Assembly (NCBI GenBank): GCA_001298545.1
Contig: LJCX01000019.1
Coordinates: forward strand, 1 to 64,000
DNA length: 64,000 bases
Reading direction: 5' to 3'
Origin: Actinobacteria bacterium OV320
GTDB lineage: Bacteria > Actinomycetota > Actinomycetes > Streptomycetales > Streptomycetaceae
The notes under the pieces are model-generated. The model had not been told where the DNA came from. It did no database searches and saw only the letters and a program-made list of their open reading frames with translations. Below, piece after piece: positions 1-8,493 of the stretch. The stretch's first letter is position 1. Every line of letters begins with the position of its first letter. A program made the position numbers and the translations under genes.

Positions 1-8
1 TTCATAGT

Positions 9-127
9 GTTTCGGTGGTCATAGCGTGAGGGAAACGCCCGGTTACATTCCGAACCCGGAAGCTAAGCCTTACAGCGCCGATGGTACTGCAGGGGGGACC
101 CTGTGGGAGAGTAGGACACCGCCGAAC
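9..127 (+). rRNA. rrf: 5S ribosomal RNA
   Basis: This is a 5S rRNA. The 5' segment GTTTCGGTGG pairs with the 3' segment CCGCCGAAC to form helix I, and the conserved internal stretch around CCGAACCCGGAAGCTAAGCC is present. It is the last gene of an rRNA operon whose 16S and 23S genes lie left of the window. A strong intrinsic terminator follows within 20 bases. The exact ends are set by analogy with actinobacterial 5S rRNA and may be off by one or two bases. Confidence 0.95.
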
Positions 128-142
128 AAATATTACGGGAAA

Positions 143-170
143 CCCCCGCACCTCACGGTGCGGGGGTTTT
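143..170 (+). terminator. Intrinsic terminator of the rRNA operon
   Basis: A perfect 10-bp stem (CCCCCGCACC with GGTGCGGGGG) closes a TCAC tetraloop and is followed by TTTT. It sits directly after the 5S gene and is the expected end of the rRNA transcript. Confidence 0.9.
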
Positions 171-199
171 CTGCGTTTGGGCTCGTTTAGGGTTTGGTC

Positions 200-844
200 A
201 TGCGCTACGACCTGGTGATCTTCGACAACGATGGTGTCCTGGTGGACAGTGAGCCGATCTCCAATCGGCTGCTCGCCGCCTATCTGACCGAGCTCGGGCA
301 TCCCACCTCGTACGAGGACTCCATCCGTGACTACATGGGGTCCGCGATGCATCGCATCCATGACCTGGTCCAGGAGCGCACCGGGCGGCTGTTGCCGGCG
401 GAGTTCGACGACACGTTTCACCGCCGGGTGTTCGCGGCCTTCGAGCGGGAGCTGGAGCCGGTGGCGGGCGCCGAGGACGTCCTCGCGAAGCTGGCCGCGG
501 ACGGGGTGCCGTACTGCGTGGCGTCGTCCGGGAGTCATGAGCGGATTCGGGTGGGGCATCGGAAGACCGGGCTGGACCGGTGGTTCGAGGACGCGCGGAT
601 CTTCAGCTCGCAGGATGTGGGGAAGGGGAAGCCGGCGCCGGATCTCTTCCTGCACGCGGCCCGGCGGATGGGGGTGGCGCCGGAGCGGTGTGTGGTCGTC
701 GAGGACAGTCCGCTGGGGGTGCGGGCGGCGGTGGCGGCCGGGATGGACGTGTACGGGTTCACCGCGATGACGCCGGCCGCCAAGCTCGCGGGCGCGACTC
801 AACTCTTCTCCGATCTGGGGCAGTTGCCTGACCTGCTGATCTGA
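200..844 (+). CDS. HAD-family phosphatase (beta-phosphoglucomutase-like)
   Basis: A 214-residue HAD hydrolase, probably a cytoplasmic phosphatase or phosphosugar mutase of the GPH/PGM-like subgroup. Motif I is FDNDGVLVDSE (nucleophile D9, second acid D11), which is the form typical of beta-phosphoglucomutase-like enzymes. Motif II is the Ser in VASSGS, motif III the Lys in GKGKPAP, and motif IV the acid pair in VVVEDSPLG. A cap domain lies between motifs I and II. I chose ATG at 200; an in-frame TTG at 194 is possible. The substrate cannot be told from sequence. It follows the rRNA terminator and appears monocistronic. Confidence 0.9.
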   Translation: MRYDLVIFDNDGVLVDSEPISNRLLAAYLTELGHPTSYEDSIRDYMGSAMHRIHDLVQERTGRLLPAEFDDTFHRRVFAAFERELEPVAGAEDVLAKLAADGVPYCVASSGSHERIRVGHRKTGLDRWFEDARIFSSQDVGKGKPAPDLFLHAARRMGVAPERCVVVEDSPLGVRAAVAAGMDVYGFTAMTPAAKLAGATQLFSDLGQLPDLLI

Positions 845-930
845 CGGACGTTCCGGTGTCGGGCTGACATTTGTCATGCGTAGCTCCGGACGATCGTTTC
901 TACTGGGGGACCCCTCCCGGCGGCGAAGCT

Positions 931-1647
931 ATGGGCATGACGACGAACCAGCACAAGAAGCAGAACGCCTTCGCCCCGCTCCTCGTGGACGTGGCGGTGC
1001 CGCTCGGGTCGTACTACCTCTTCAAGGGCGCGTTCGGGATGAGTACCTTCGCCGCTCTCGCCTGGAGCAGCCTGGTTCCCGCGGGGCGGACCCTGTGGAG
1101 CGCGGTCAGCCGGCGGACGGTCAACGGGCTCGCCGGGCTCATCCTCGTCGTCAACATCGTCGGGCTGGTGCTGAGCCTGGTCTCCGGTGATCCGCGGCTG
1201 ATGCTGGCGAAGGACAGCGGGGTGAGCAGCACGATCGGGATCGGGATCCTGATCTCCGTGGCGCTGGGGAGGCCGATGATGACGGCCGCGGTCAAGCCGT
1301 TCCTGGTGAAGGGCGACGCGGTCAGGGAGGCGGCCTGGGCCCGGCTGGAGAGTGGCGCTTCGGTCGCGTCGGCGGACTTCCGCAAGCGGGAGCGGGCCTT
1401 CTCGATCGTCTGGGGTGTGGTGCTGCTCGTCGAGTGCGTCGTGCGGGTCGTGGGGGCGTACACGCTGCCGGTGGACACCATGGTGTGGCTCGGTTCGGTG
1501 GTCATGGTGGTGGCGATGGGGATCGGTTTCGTGGTCGGCGGGGCGCTCGGTGCCGGGCCGATGGCGGCGATGGTCGCCTTCGAGACGGGGGCCGGGGAGG
1601 CCGTGGAGGCCGAGGTCGAGGTGCCCGAGGTGGTCCTCGCCCGGTGA
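931..1647 (+). CDS. VC0807-family integral membrane protein
   Basis: A 238-residue membrane protein resembling the VC0807 family of putative intracellular-septation-A-like proteins. Several hydrophobic spans are visible (around residues 15-35, 65-85, 95-112, 155-175 and 185-215), with a short acidic C-terminal tail. The function of the family is unknown. ATG at 931 was chosen; ATG at 937 is equally plausible because no strong ribosome-binding site separates them, and the open frame extends further upstream. No operon partner is evident. Confidence 0.75.
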   Translation: MGMTTNQHKKQNAFAPLLVDVAVPLGSYYLFKGAFGMSTFAALAWSSLVPAGRTLWSAVSRRTVNGLAGLILVVNIVGLVLSLVSGDPRLMLAKDSGVSSTIGIGILISVALGRPMMTAAVKPFLVKGDAVREAAWARLESGASVASADFRKRERAFSIVWGVVLLVECVVRVVGAYTLPVDTMVWLGSVVMVVAMGIGFVVGGALGAGPMAAMVAFETGAGEAVEAEVEVPEVVLAR

Positions 1648-1723
1648 AGTCCGGCAAAGCTGAGGAGAATTCATCTTTGGCTGGATCTACCCACGAGTAC
1701 GCAGGGGCCCTACGCTCGCCGCC

Positions 1724-2962
1724 ATGACAGAAGTGCTGCGGCGCGGTAGGGCCTCTTTGGCGTTCAGCTTTTTCGCGCAGGGCGCGGCCTTCGCTCTGCT
1801 GGTGACCCGGATCCCGGCCATCCAGAACAGGTACGAGGTCTCGGACGCGCTGCTGCCCGTCTTCCTGGCCGCCGTACCCATCCTGGCCGGGGTCGGAAGC
1901 GTGTCGACCGAGCAGTTGGTGAAGCGGATACCGCCCAGCCGGGTGCTGCGGTGGTCCCAGCCGGTGGTGCTGCTGGCGCTGCTCGGGGTCGGGGCGGGGC
2001 GGGGGATGGCCGAGCTGGGTGTCGCCCTGGCCGTCTTCGGCCTCGCCGTGGGGGCGCTGGACGCCTCGATGAACATGCTCGGGGTGAGTCTTCAGCGGAC
2101 GTACGGGCGCAGCATCATGCTCAGTTTCCACGCCGTGTACAGCCTGGGCGGGATCGTGGGGGCCTCGCTGGCGTGGGTGGGGGCGCACTGGCATCTCGCG
2201 CTGTGGGTGTCGTATCTGCCGGTGGTGGCCGTGCTGTTGCCGGCCGTTCTGGTGGGGAGCCGTTGGTATGTGGACAGGGGCGCGGCGGGCGCCGGGGAGG
2301 AGGACGGAAAGGCGGCGGACGCCGGGTCGGGAGACGGCGGTACGGGTGTCGTCTTCAAGGTGTTGCTGCCGCTGTGTCTGGTGATGACCTTCGCCTATAT
2401 CGGGGACTCGACGGTCTCCAACTGGAGCGCGAAGTATCTCCAGGACGTGCTGGGCAGCAGCGAGCAGCTGGCCACCGTTCCGTACAACGTCTACATGGTG
2501 ACCACGCTGCTCGGTCGGGCCATCGGGGACTTCGGGGTGCGGCGGTTCGGGGCCGCGGCGGTGGTGCGGGTGGGGGCTCTGGTGGCGGCTGCGGGGTTTG
2601 CGGTGGTGGCCGTCGCGCCCGGGGCGTGGGTCGGGATGCTCGGGTTCACGCTCGTGGGGCTGGGGTTGTGTGTGCTGGTGCCGCAGACGTTCGCGGCGGC
2701 GGGGCGGTTGTTCCCGGGGGCTTCGGACGCGGCGATCGCCCGTCTCAACATCTTCAATTACGTCGGGTTCCTGATCGGTTCACCGTTGGTGGGGGCGCTG
2801 GGGGACGCCTGGACCTATCGGGGAGCGATGGTGGTGCCGATGGTGTTGGTGCTGGTGACGTTGGTGTACGCCCGGTCGTTCGCCGCTCAACCGGACCGAT
2901 ACGGTGGCGGGCATGAGCGGCCGCGCACAGCTGATGTGGGACGAGGCAGTAACGGGCTATGA
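1724..2962 (+). CDS. MFS transporter
   Basis: A 412-residue major facilitator superfamily permease with about 12 hydrophobic spans and a charged central loop near residues 185-205. The N-terminal half has the form seen in sugar/YbjJ-like MFS exporters (for example LLVTRIPAIQ and ALDASMNMLGV). The substrate is unknown. Its 3' end overlaps the start of the AcuC-like gene by 50 bases, so the two are probably co-transcribed and translationally coupled. The C-terminal tail after the last membrane span is hydrophilic. Confidence 0.88.
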   Translation: MTEVLRRGRASLAFSFFAQGAAFALLVTRIPAIQNRYEVSDALLPVFLAAVPILAGVGSVSTEQLVKRIPPSRVLRWSQPVVLLALLGVGAGRGMAELGVALAVFGLAVGALDASMNMLGVSLQRTYGRSIMLSFHAVYSLGGIVGASLAWVGAHWHLALWVSYLPVVAVLLPAVLVGSRWYVDRGAAGAGEEDGKAADAGSGDGGTGVVFKVLLPLCLVMTFAYIGDSTVSNWSAKYLQDVLGSSEQLATVPYNVYMVTTLLGRAIGDFGVRRFGAAAVVRVGALVAAAGFAVVAVAPGAWVGMLGFTLVGLGLCVLVPQTFAAAGRLFPGASDAAIARLNIFNYVGFLIGSPLVGALGDAWTYRGAMVVPMVLVLVTLVYARSFAAQPDRYGGGHERPRTADVGRGSNGL

Positions 2963-4085
2963 CTTCGGGCCCGAGCATCCGATGGATCCGGTTCGGCTGG
3001 ATCTGACCCGGAGGCTGGTCGGTGCCCTGGGGCTCGACCGGGAGGTCGACGTCGTCGCGGCGAAGCCCGCCGGGGAGTCCACGTTGCGGCTCGTGCACCG
3101 GGAGGACTACGTCCAGGCCGTCAAGGCGGCGTCGGTGGAGCCGGGGTCGGCGGATCAGTCGTACGGGCTGGGGACGATGGACGATCCGGCCTTCGCGGGG
3201 ATGCACGAGGTGTCCGCTCTCATCGCCGGGCTGTCCGTCGGGGCGGCGGAGGCCGTCTGGCGGGGGGAGGCGCTGCACGCGGTGAACTTCGCGGGTGGGC
3301 TGCATCATGCGATGCCGGGCGGGGCGTCGGGGTTCTGTATCTACAACGACGCTTCGCTGGCGATCGCCCGGTTGCTGGAGCTGGGGGCCGAGCGGGTCGC
3401 GTATGTGGACGTGGACGTGCATCACGGGGACGGGGTGCAGGCGGCGTTCTGGGACGACCCGCGGGTGCTGACGATCTCCCTGCACGAGCATCCTCGTACC
3501 TTGTTCCCGCAGACCGGCTGGCCGGAGGAGACCGGTGGGGAGCGGGCGGAGGGGTCGGCGGTGAACGTCGCGCTGCCGGCCGGGACCGGGGACGCGGGGT
3601 GGCTGCGGGCGTTCCACTCGGTGGTGCCGGAGCTGATCGCCGACTTCCGGCCGGATGTGCTGGTGAGCCAGCACGGGGCCGATACGCACTTCGAGGACCC
3701 GTTGGCTCATCTCGCGGTGTCTCTCGACGCGCAGCGGGCCGTGCAGGTGGCGTGTCACGAGTTGGCGCACGAGTACGCCGGGGGTAAGTGGGTCGCGCTC
3801 GGTGGGGGCGGGTACGCGGTGGTGGATGTGGTGCCGCGGTCGTGGACGCATCTGGTGGGGGTGGCGGCGGGGGTGCCGGTGGCGCCGGAGACGGTGATTC
3901 CGGAGGGGTGGCGGCAGGAGGTCTTCGCTCGGACTCGGCAGTTGGGGCCGGTGCGGATGACCGACGGGCGGTGGCCGGTGGAGTGGGCCGGGTGGGAGTC
4001 GGGGTACGACCCGGCCGATCGGTTGGACCAGGCGGTGTTGGCCACGCGGCGGGCGGTGTTTCCGTTGCGGGGATTGTTGCCGTAG
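2913..4085 (+). CDS. acuC: AcuC / histone-deacetylase-like amidohydrolase
   Basis: A 390-residue member of the arginase/deacetylase superfamily that removes acetyl groups from lysine; bacterial AcuC acts on acetyl-CoA synthetase. The core motif YVDVDVHHGDGVQ near residue 165 supplies the catalytic His pair and a zinc-binding Asp, with further ligand motifs SQHGADTHFEDP and GGGGYAV downstream. Length fits the family. ATG at 2913 was chosen; GTG at 2904 is in frame. It overlaps the MFS gene upstream. Whether the acetoin-pathway name applies in this organism is inference from family membership. Confidence 0.88.
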   Translation: MSGRAQLMWDEAVTGYDFGPEHPMDPVRLDLTRRLVGALGLDREVDVVAAKPAGESTLRLVHREDYVQAVKAASVEPGSADQSYGLGTMDDPAFAGMHEVSALIAGLSVGAAEAVWRGEALHAVNFAGGLHHAMPGGASGFCIYNDASLAIARLLELGAERVAYVDVDVHHGDGVQAAFWDDPRVLTISLHEHPRTLFPQTGWPEETGGERAEGSAVNVALPAGTGDAGWLRAFHSVVPELIADFRPDVLVSQHGADTHFEDPLAHLAVSLDAQRAVQVACHELAHEYAGGKWVALGGGGYAVVDVVPRSWTHLVGVAAGVPVAPETVIPEGWRQEVFARTRQLGPVRMTDGRWPVEWAGWESGYDPADRLDQAVLATRRAVFPLRGLLP

Positions 4086-4215
4086 GGGGTGTGGGGGTCG
4101 GGTGATGTGGGGTTCGCCCCCCGCCGCCCCTACCCGTTCCCATCACCCGTTCCCATCCTTGCCAGGGCGCTGCCCCTTCGGCCCCGCCGGGTGCTCTGCC
4201 CCTGGACCCCGTGTC

Positions 4216-4272
4216 GGCCTGGACGGCCTCGTCCTCAATCGCCGGACGGGCTCGACCGCCGGACGGGCTCGA
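4216..4272 (-). repeat. Dispersed Streptomyces intergenic repeat (copy 1)
   Basis: Read on the minus strand this holds AGCCCGTCCGGCGATTGAGG followed by ACGAGGCCGT, which recurs exactly at 47515-47544 in the opposite orientation. A second, partial CCGGACGGGCTCGA unit follows at 4259-4272. It sits in the gap between the AcuC-like gene and the phosphatase-like gene. From general knowledge, sequences of this type are common between Streptomyces genes, but their function is unknown. Confidence 0.7.
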
Positions 4273-4352
4273 CAGCGCGGCCGTTACGCCGACTGTGGGG
4301 TGCTGTGGCTGTTTTCGCCCCGGGCGTTGGTTCGTCCGGCAGCATCGCCTGT

Positions 4353-5168
4353 GTGTTGAGTGCCGGGGCGCTTCGGGCGCATCTGCTTGCCGCGCGGCTG
4401 GCCGGGGCGGTGGCCACCTCCCGGGAGGAGAGCCTGCGGAGCTATCGGCTCTTCGCCGCTCGTGATCCCCGGGTGCTGATCGGGCTTGATCCCGAGTGGA
4501 GTTGGGGGCAACGGGATCTGATCGCGCTGATGGCCGACAAGTGTGGAGTTTCGGCCGATCCCGGCTGCGTTTCCGGGCATGATGTGATCGATCCTGAGCG
4601 CACGCTGGCCGCGCTGGATGCTTTCGCGAAGCGGCTCGCCTTCGTCGCCCAGCGTGGTGCCCCCGTGCTGCTGGGCACCGGGCATCCGCATCGGCTGCTG
4701 GGGTTCTACGCCGCCGTTGCGGACGCTTTGTCGGCGGCGGGATGTGATGTTCTCACCCCGGCGCAGGGTCACTGTGTCGACATAACGACCCGGTTCGGTC
4801 TACGTACGCACAACCTCGACTACGTACGGGGAGTCGCGGTCGTCCGGGAGGCGGGTGTCGAACGCGCCGGTTGTGCGACCGGTGCGCACAGCCATTCGCC
4901 GCTCCCGGTTCGGGTCGCGCTGGCGGCGGCGGCCGAGGGCGGGGGGCCGCTGCCCGAGCTGGTCATCGGGGACCACGGATGGGTCTGCGGGGCAGGTCAG
5001 CTGGGGTTCGAGGCCATCGGGCTGGCGGACACCGACGACCCCGCGTTGTTCGTGGGGGAGGCCGAGGGGGTCGTCTCCGTCGTCGTTCCACTTGATGACG
5101 CCGTGCGGTCCGCTTACTACAGGCCGCTGACCCGCTACGTACTCAATCGAGCGTGTCTGTCACAGTAG
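4353..5168 (+). CDS. Conserved actinobacterial phosphatase-like protein
   Basis: A 271-residue cytoplasmic protein conserved in Streptomyces and usually labelled phosphatase. Visible features are a GTGHPHRLLG segment near residue 110, and the C-terminal motif VIGDHGWVCGAGQLGFEAIG, which looks like a ligand-binding loop. I see no classical HAD DxD or PTP CX5R motif, so the enzymatic label is not proven by sequence. GTG at 4353 was chosen because the upstream open frame runs through a dispersed repeat and is not protein-like; TTG at 4356 is the alternative. Confidence 0.72.
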   Translation: MLSAGALRAHLLAARLAGAVATSREESLRSYRLFAARDPRVLIGLDPEWSWGQRDLIALMADKCGVSADPGCVSGHDVIDPERTLAALDAFAKRLAFVAQRGAPVLLGTGHPHRLLGFYAAVADALSAAGCDVLTPAQGHCVDITTRFGLRTHNLDYVRGVAVVREAGVERAGCATGAHSHSPLPVRVALAAAAEGGGPLPELVIGDHGWVCGAGQLGFEAIGLADTDDPALFVGEAEGVVSVVVPLDDAVRSAYYRPLTRYVLNRACLSQ

Positions 5169-5302
5169 GCCGCTGATGGGTGCACCTCTTCCCCACTCGC
5201 ATCACCCGCCCCTACATTGGGGAGTGAGCACGCAGCGACGAAGAGTCACCGGAAGGGGAAGCCGGTGGCCGTCGAGTCGAGTGCGGAAGGTTCAGGTGTG
5301 TC

Positions 5303-5515
5303 ATGGGTGCAGCTGGCGAGAGGCCTCTGAACGAGGTTCAGTTCCTTACCGTGGCGGAAGTCGCCTCGGTGATGCGAGTGTCGAAGATGACCGTGTACCG
5401 ACTGGTGCACAGCGGTCATCTGCCCGCGATCCGGGTGGGGCGGTCCTTCCGTGTCCCCGAGCAAGCGGTGCACGAGTACCTCCGCGAGAGCTACGTGGGG
5501 GTGGAAACCGCCTGA
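5303..5515 (+). CDS. bdtA: Small MerR/excisionase-type HTH protein (BdtA-like)
   Basis: A 70-residue DNA-binding protein of the excisionase/BldC type: LTVAEVASVMRVSKMTVYRL is the helix-turn-helix and AIRVGRSFRVPEQAV the short wing. It likely binds DNA as a small regulator. By position next to the bS22-like gene and bldN cluster it corresponds, from memory, to the S. coelicolor gene described as BldD target A; that identity is inference. It is transcribed with its neighbours' strand and followed by GC-rich stem-loops. No consensus BldD box was found upstream in the sequence. Confidence 0.8.
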   Translation: MGAAGERPLNEVQFLTVAEVASVMRVSKMTVYRLVHSGHLPAIRVGRSFRVPEQAVHEYLRESYVGVETA

Positions 5516-5550
5516 CGGCCAGGGCCTGTCCGGCAGGGCAGGCCCGGGGT

Positions 5551-5581
5551 GGGGCCCGGCCTCAGGGCCGTCTCGGGCCCC
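5551..5581 (+). terminator. GC-rich stem-loop after the HTH gene
   Basis: GGGGCCCG pairs with CGGGCCCC around an inner GGCC/GGCC pairing. A second smaller hairpin (GGGCCTG with CAGGCCC) precedes it at 5522-5545. There is no T-run, as is common for Streptomyces terminators. Confidence 0.5.
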
Positions 5582-5692
5582 TCCCGCCCCTCGATTACGA
5601 CCTCAGCGCTCAGGCGGGTAGGCTAGGCCCTCGTAGGTCGTATGGGCCCATGGCGCCCAGCACCGAGTGATGAGAAGTGAGCGAGGGTAGTC

Positions 5693-5791
5693 GTGGGCTC
5701 TGTTATCAAGAAGCGGCGCAAGCGGATGGCCAAGAAGAAGCACCGCAAGCTGCTCAAGCGCACGCGCGTTCAGCGTCGCAACAAGAAGTAA
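5693..5791 (+). CDS. Tiny basic ribosome-associated protein (AURKAIP1/COX24-type, bS22-like)
   Basis: A 32-residue protein ([19 protein letters not shown] at the N-terminus) with more than half Lys/Arg. It matches the AURKAIP1/COX24 domain that in actinobacteria is the small-subunit protein bS22. The start GTG is preceded by GAGGGTAG at a good distance. It is monocistronic, ending in a perfect 16-bp terminator stem. It is shorter than the usual gene-calling cut-off and easily missed. Confidence 0.9.
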   Translation: MGSVIKKRRKRMAKKKHRKLLKRTRVQRRNKK

Positions 5792-5833
5792 GCGCAAGCA
5801 CTTACTTCGCGCGACGCGAGCCGCGTAGGCGTG

Positions 5834-5871
5834 GTGTGGCCCCCCACCGTGTTATCGGTGGGGGGCCACAC
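5834..5871 (+). terminator. Perfect 16-bp terminator stem
   Basis: GTGTGGCCCCCCACCG (5834-5849) pairs perfectly with CGGTGGGGGGCCACAC (5856-5871) across a 6-base loop. It terminates the bS22-like gene and separates it from the epimerase gene. Confidence 0.85.
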
Positions 5872-6077
5872 GCATATCCGGGTGCGCGTACGGTCGGCTG
5901 AACGCCGTGCGTATGCCTGGACGTGCACCATGGCTGATCTGGTCGTATGACCGAAGAGATCTCGTCACTTCGTGTATCGGGCGGTCATCACAGCGCAACA
6001 TCGACCCGCTAGGTTGGCCGCAGACGGGAACTCGGCAGGGCGGCCGGCGGTTCCAGGACGGAAGGAAGGCGCTGATC

Positions 6078-7151
6078 TTGGGAAAGGTCGTGCTCGTTAC
6101 CGGAGTGGCCCGTCAGCTGGGGGGCCGGTTCGTACGACGGATCCAGCGTGATCCACAGGTCGACCGGGTGGTCGCCGTGGACGCGGTGCGGCCCGAGCAC
6201 CATCTCGGGGGCGCCGACTTCATCGAGGCCGACATCCGGCAGCCCACCATCGCGCGAGTGCTCGCCGAGACCGGTGCCGACACCGTCGTCCATCTGGACG
6301 TGACGGCGACCGCGCTGGGCAGGGGCAGCCGGACGACGGTCAAGGAGACCAACGTCATCGGGACCATGCAGCTGCTCGGCGCCTGTCAGAAATCGCCGAA
6401 TGTGAAGCGGCTGGTGGTCAAGTCCTCCACCAACGTCTACGGGTCCGCGCCGCGTGATCCCGCCGTGTTCACCGAGACGACCCCGCCCAAGTCGCTGCCC
6501 AGCGGCGGCTTCGCGAAGGACGCCGTCGAGGTCGAGGGGTATGTGCGCGGGTTCGCCCGGCGGCGGCCCGATGTCGCCGTCTGTGTGCTGCGGTTCGCCA
6601 ACATCCTGGGGCCGACCGCCGAGACGCCGCTCGCCGCGTACTTCTCGCTGCCGGTGCTGCCCACCGTGCTCGGCTACGACCCCCGGCTCCAGTTCGTGCA
6701 CGAGGACGACGTGATCGAGGTGCTGCGGATCGCCTCGCACGAGCCGCGGCGCGGCACCCTCAACAGCGGCACGTTCAACATCGCCGGGGACGGGGCGCTG
6801 TTGCTGTCGCAGTGTTCGCGGCGGCTCGGGCGGCCCACCGTGCCCCTGCTGCTGCCCGCCGTCACCTGGGCGGGGTCGCTGGTGCGTACGCTGGGCATGA
6901 CGGACTTCTCGCCCGAGCAGATCCGGCTGCTCACCCACGGCCGGGTCGTGTCCACGGACCAGATGCGCGAGACGCTGGGGTTCACGCCGCGGTACACCAC
7001 GGCGGAGACCTTCGCGGACTTCGCGCGCAGTCACGGACCCGGACTCCTGCCGCCCGAGGCCGTTGCCGGGGCCGTCGACCGGATCGCCGCGCTGTCCCTG
7101 CCGGGTGGCGCCCACCCCCCGGTCAACCTCCCGACGCAGAGCGCCAACTGA
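6078..7151 (+). CDS. NAD-dependent epimerase/dehydratase family protein
   Basis: A 357-residue extended SDR protein. The Rossmann motif lies at the N-terminus (VLVTGVARQLGGRFVRR, a variant of TGxxGxxG), with the active-site region SSTNVYG and a Lys rather than the usual Tyr-x3-Lys context in GFAKDAVEVEG. The substrate is unknown and may be a nucleotide sugar. The TTG at 6078 is preceded by GGACGGAAGGAAGG, a strong ribosome-binding site, which decides the start over longer in-frame alternatives. The acyltransferase gene follows after 14 bases, so the pair is an operon. Confidence 0.85.
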   Translation: MGKVVLVTGVARQLGGRFVRRIQRDPQVDRVVAVDAVRPEHHLGGADFIEADIRQPTIARVLAETGADTVVHLDVTATALGRGSRTTVKETNVIGTMQLLGACQKSPNVKRLVVKSSTNVYGSAPRDPAVFTETTPPKSLPSGGFAKDAVEVEGYVRGFARRRPDVAVCVLRFANILGPTAETPLAAYFSLPVLPTVLGYDPRLQFVHEDDVIEVLRIASHEPRRGTLNSGTFNIAGDGALLLSQCSRRLGRPTVPLLLPAVTWAGSLVRTLGMTDFSPEQIRLLTHGRVVSTDQMRETLGFTPRYTTAETFADFARSHGPGLLPPEAVAGAVDRIAALSLPGGAHPPVNLPTQSAN

Positions 7152-7165
7152 GGAGCGCATCAACG

Positions 7166-8236
7166 ATGGCGGATGCCAAGGTCATTCCGTTCGACGACGA
7201 CCGGTCCCGGGGGAGCGCCGTAGCGCGGCCGCCTCGGCGCCGGGGTGCGGTCAGCCGGCGCCGGAACGGCGAGCCCGCGCCGGTCCGGGGGATCGGTGAG
7301 GCCGGTGAGGTCGGTGAGGTCCAGCCCCTGCCCACCAGGACGGCTGGGCAGGATGATGTTCCTGTGACGGGTGAGGAACGGCTGGACAAGGACGCGGGCG
7401 GCCTGGAGCGGCGGATCGCCGGCGGGCTGTCCTTCCTGCGCCGGCGCCTCACGGGCGACTACGAGGTCGACGACTTCGGCTACGACGAGGAGCTGACCGA
7501 CCAGGTCCTGATGTCCTTGCTGCGGCCGCTGTACGAGAAGTACTTCCGGGTCGAGGTGAAGGGTGTCGAGAACATCCCGGCGGAGGGTGGCGCGCTGATC
7601 GTCGCCAACCACTCCGGGACGCTGCCGCTGGACGGCCTGATGATGCAGGTCGCCGTCCACGACCACCACCCGGCGGGCCGGCACCTGCGACTGCTGGCCG
7701 CCGACCTCGTCTTCGTGCTGCCGGTCGTCAACGAGCTGGCCCGCAAGCTCGGGCACACCCTCGCCTGCGCGGAGGACGCCGAACGGCTGCTCGGCCAGGG
7801 CGAGCTGGTCGGGGTGATGCCGGAGGGCTTCAAGGGCATCGGGAAGCCCTTCAGCGAGCGCTACAAGCTCCAGCGGTTCGGCCGGGGCGGCTTCGTCTCC
7901 ACGGCACTGCGCCAGGGAGCTCCGATCGTCCCCTGCTCGATCGTCGGGGCCGAGGAGATCTACCCGATGATCGGCAACGCGAAGACGTTGGCACGGGTGC
8001 TCGGTTTCCCGTACTTCCCGCTGACACCGACCTTCCCGTGGCTGGGACCGCTGGGCGGCATCCCCCTCCCGACGAAGTGGACGATCCAGTTCGGCGAGCC
8101 CATCCCGACGGACGGCTACCCGCCGGAGGCGGCGGAGGACCCGATGCTCATGTTCAACCTGACGGACCAGGTACGCGAGCAGATCCAGCACACGCTCTAC
8201 AAGCTGCTGGTGCAGCGGCGGTCGGTGTTCTTCTGA
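7166..8236 (+). CDS. Lysophospholipid-type acyltransferase
   Basis: A 356-residue glycerolipid acyltransferase-like enzyme. The first about 105 residues are a charged, low-complexity, probably disordered region. The catalytic domain begins near residue 125 with VANHSGTLPLDG, an HX(n)D acyltransferase box with longer spacing than the classic HX4D, and continues with MPEGFKGIGKPF, the substrate-binding EG motif. It would transfer an acyl chain at the membrane. ATG at 7166 follows AGGAGCG. It is probably co-transcribed with the epimerase. Its last 35 bases are duplicated 175 bases downstream. Confidence 0.87.
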   Translation: MADAKVIPFDDDRSRGSAVARPPRRRGAVSRRRNGEPAPVRGIGEAGEVGEVQPLPTRTAGQDDVPVTGEERLDKDAGGLERRIAGGLSFLRRRLTGDYEVDDFGYDEELTDQVLMSLLRPLYEKYFRVEVKGVENIPAEGGALIVANHSGTLPLDGLMMQVAVHDHHPAGRHLRLLAADLVFVLPVVNELARKLGHTLACAEDAERLLGQGELVGVMPEGFKGIGKPFSERYKLQRFGRGGFVSTALRQGAPIVPCSIVGAEEIYPMIGNAKTLARVLGFPYFPLTPTFPWLGPLGGIPLPTKWTIQFGEPIPTDGYPPEAAEDPMLMFNLTDQVREQIQHTLYKLLVQRRSVFF

Positions 8237-8409
8237 CGGAGCGATGAGCCGCCGGACGGAGTCCGGCGCAGCCGGGCGATGCCCGCGTAGCGGTGCGAGG
8301 TCGGCGGTGTGGATGGGCCCGGCGCAGCCGGGCGATGCCCGCGTAGCGGTGCGAGGTCGGCAGACGGGTGGGGCCAAGCTGCTGGTGCAGCGGCGGTCGG
8401 TGTTCTTCT
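8200..8409 (+). repeat. Duplicated 3' end of the acyltransferase gene with paired intergenic repeats
   Basis: The 35 bases at 8200-8234 that encode the last residues (KLLVQRRSVFF) recur exactly at 8375-8409, where they end in TAG instead of TGA. Between them a 43-base sequence starting CCGGCGCAGCCGGGCGATG occurs twice, at 8263-8305 and 8319-8361. The downstream copy has no start and is not a gene. The pattern fits a local duplication. Confidence 0.9.
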
Positions 8410-8430
8410 AGGTGGGGGTTTTGGGTACGG

Positions 8431-8470
8431 CTGTGGGGGCGCTCCTCTTTTTGAGAGGGCGCCCCCACAG
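8431..8470. terminator. Bidirectional terminator between acyltransferase and rsbN
   Basis: CTGTGGGGGCGC pairs with GCGCCCCCACAG (12 bp), with an inner CCTC/GAGAGG hairpin and a TTTTT loop. It lies between two converging genes and can serve both. Confidence 0.85.
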
Positions 8471-8493
8471 GCGTACGGGCTGGGTTGTTCGGG

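Noticed and set aside
2..877. 291-codon open frame on the minus strand over the 5S gene and HAD gene
   Set aside because: It covers an rRNA gene and a clear HAD gene, and its product is Arg/His/Pro-rich without domain features: an antisense shadow of high-GC coding DNA.
8263..8411. Second short gene copy after the acyltransferase
   Set aside because: Only 35 bp of coding sequence are duplicated, with no start codon or upstream signal.
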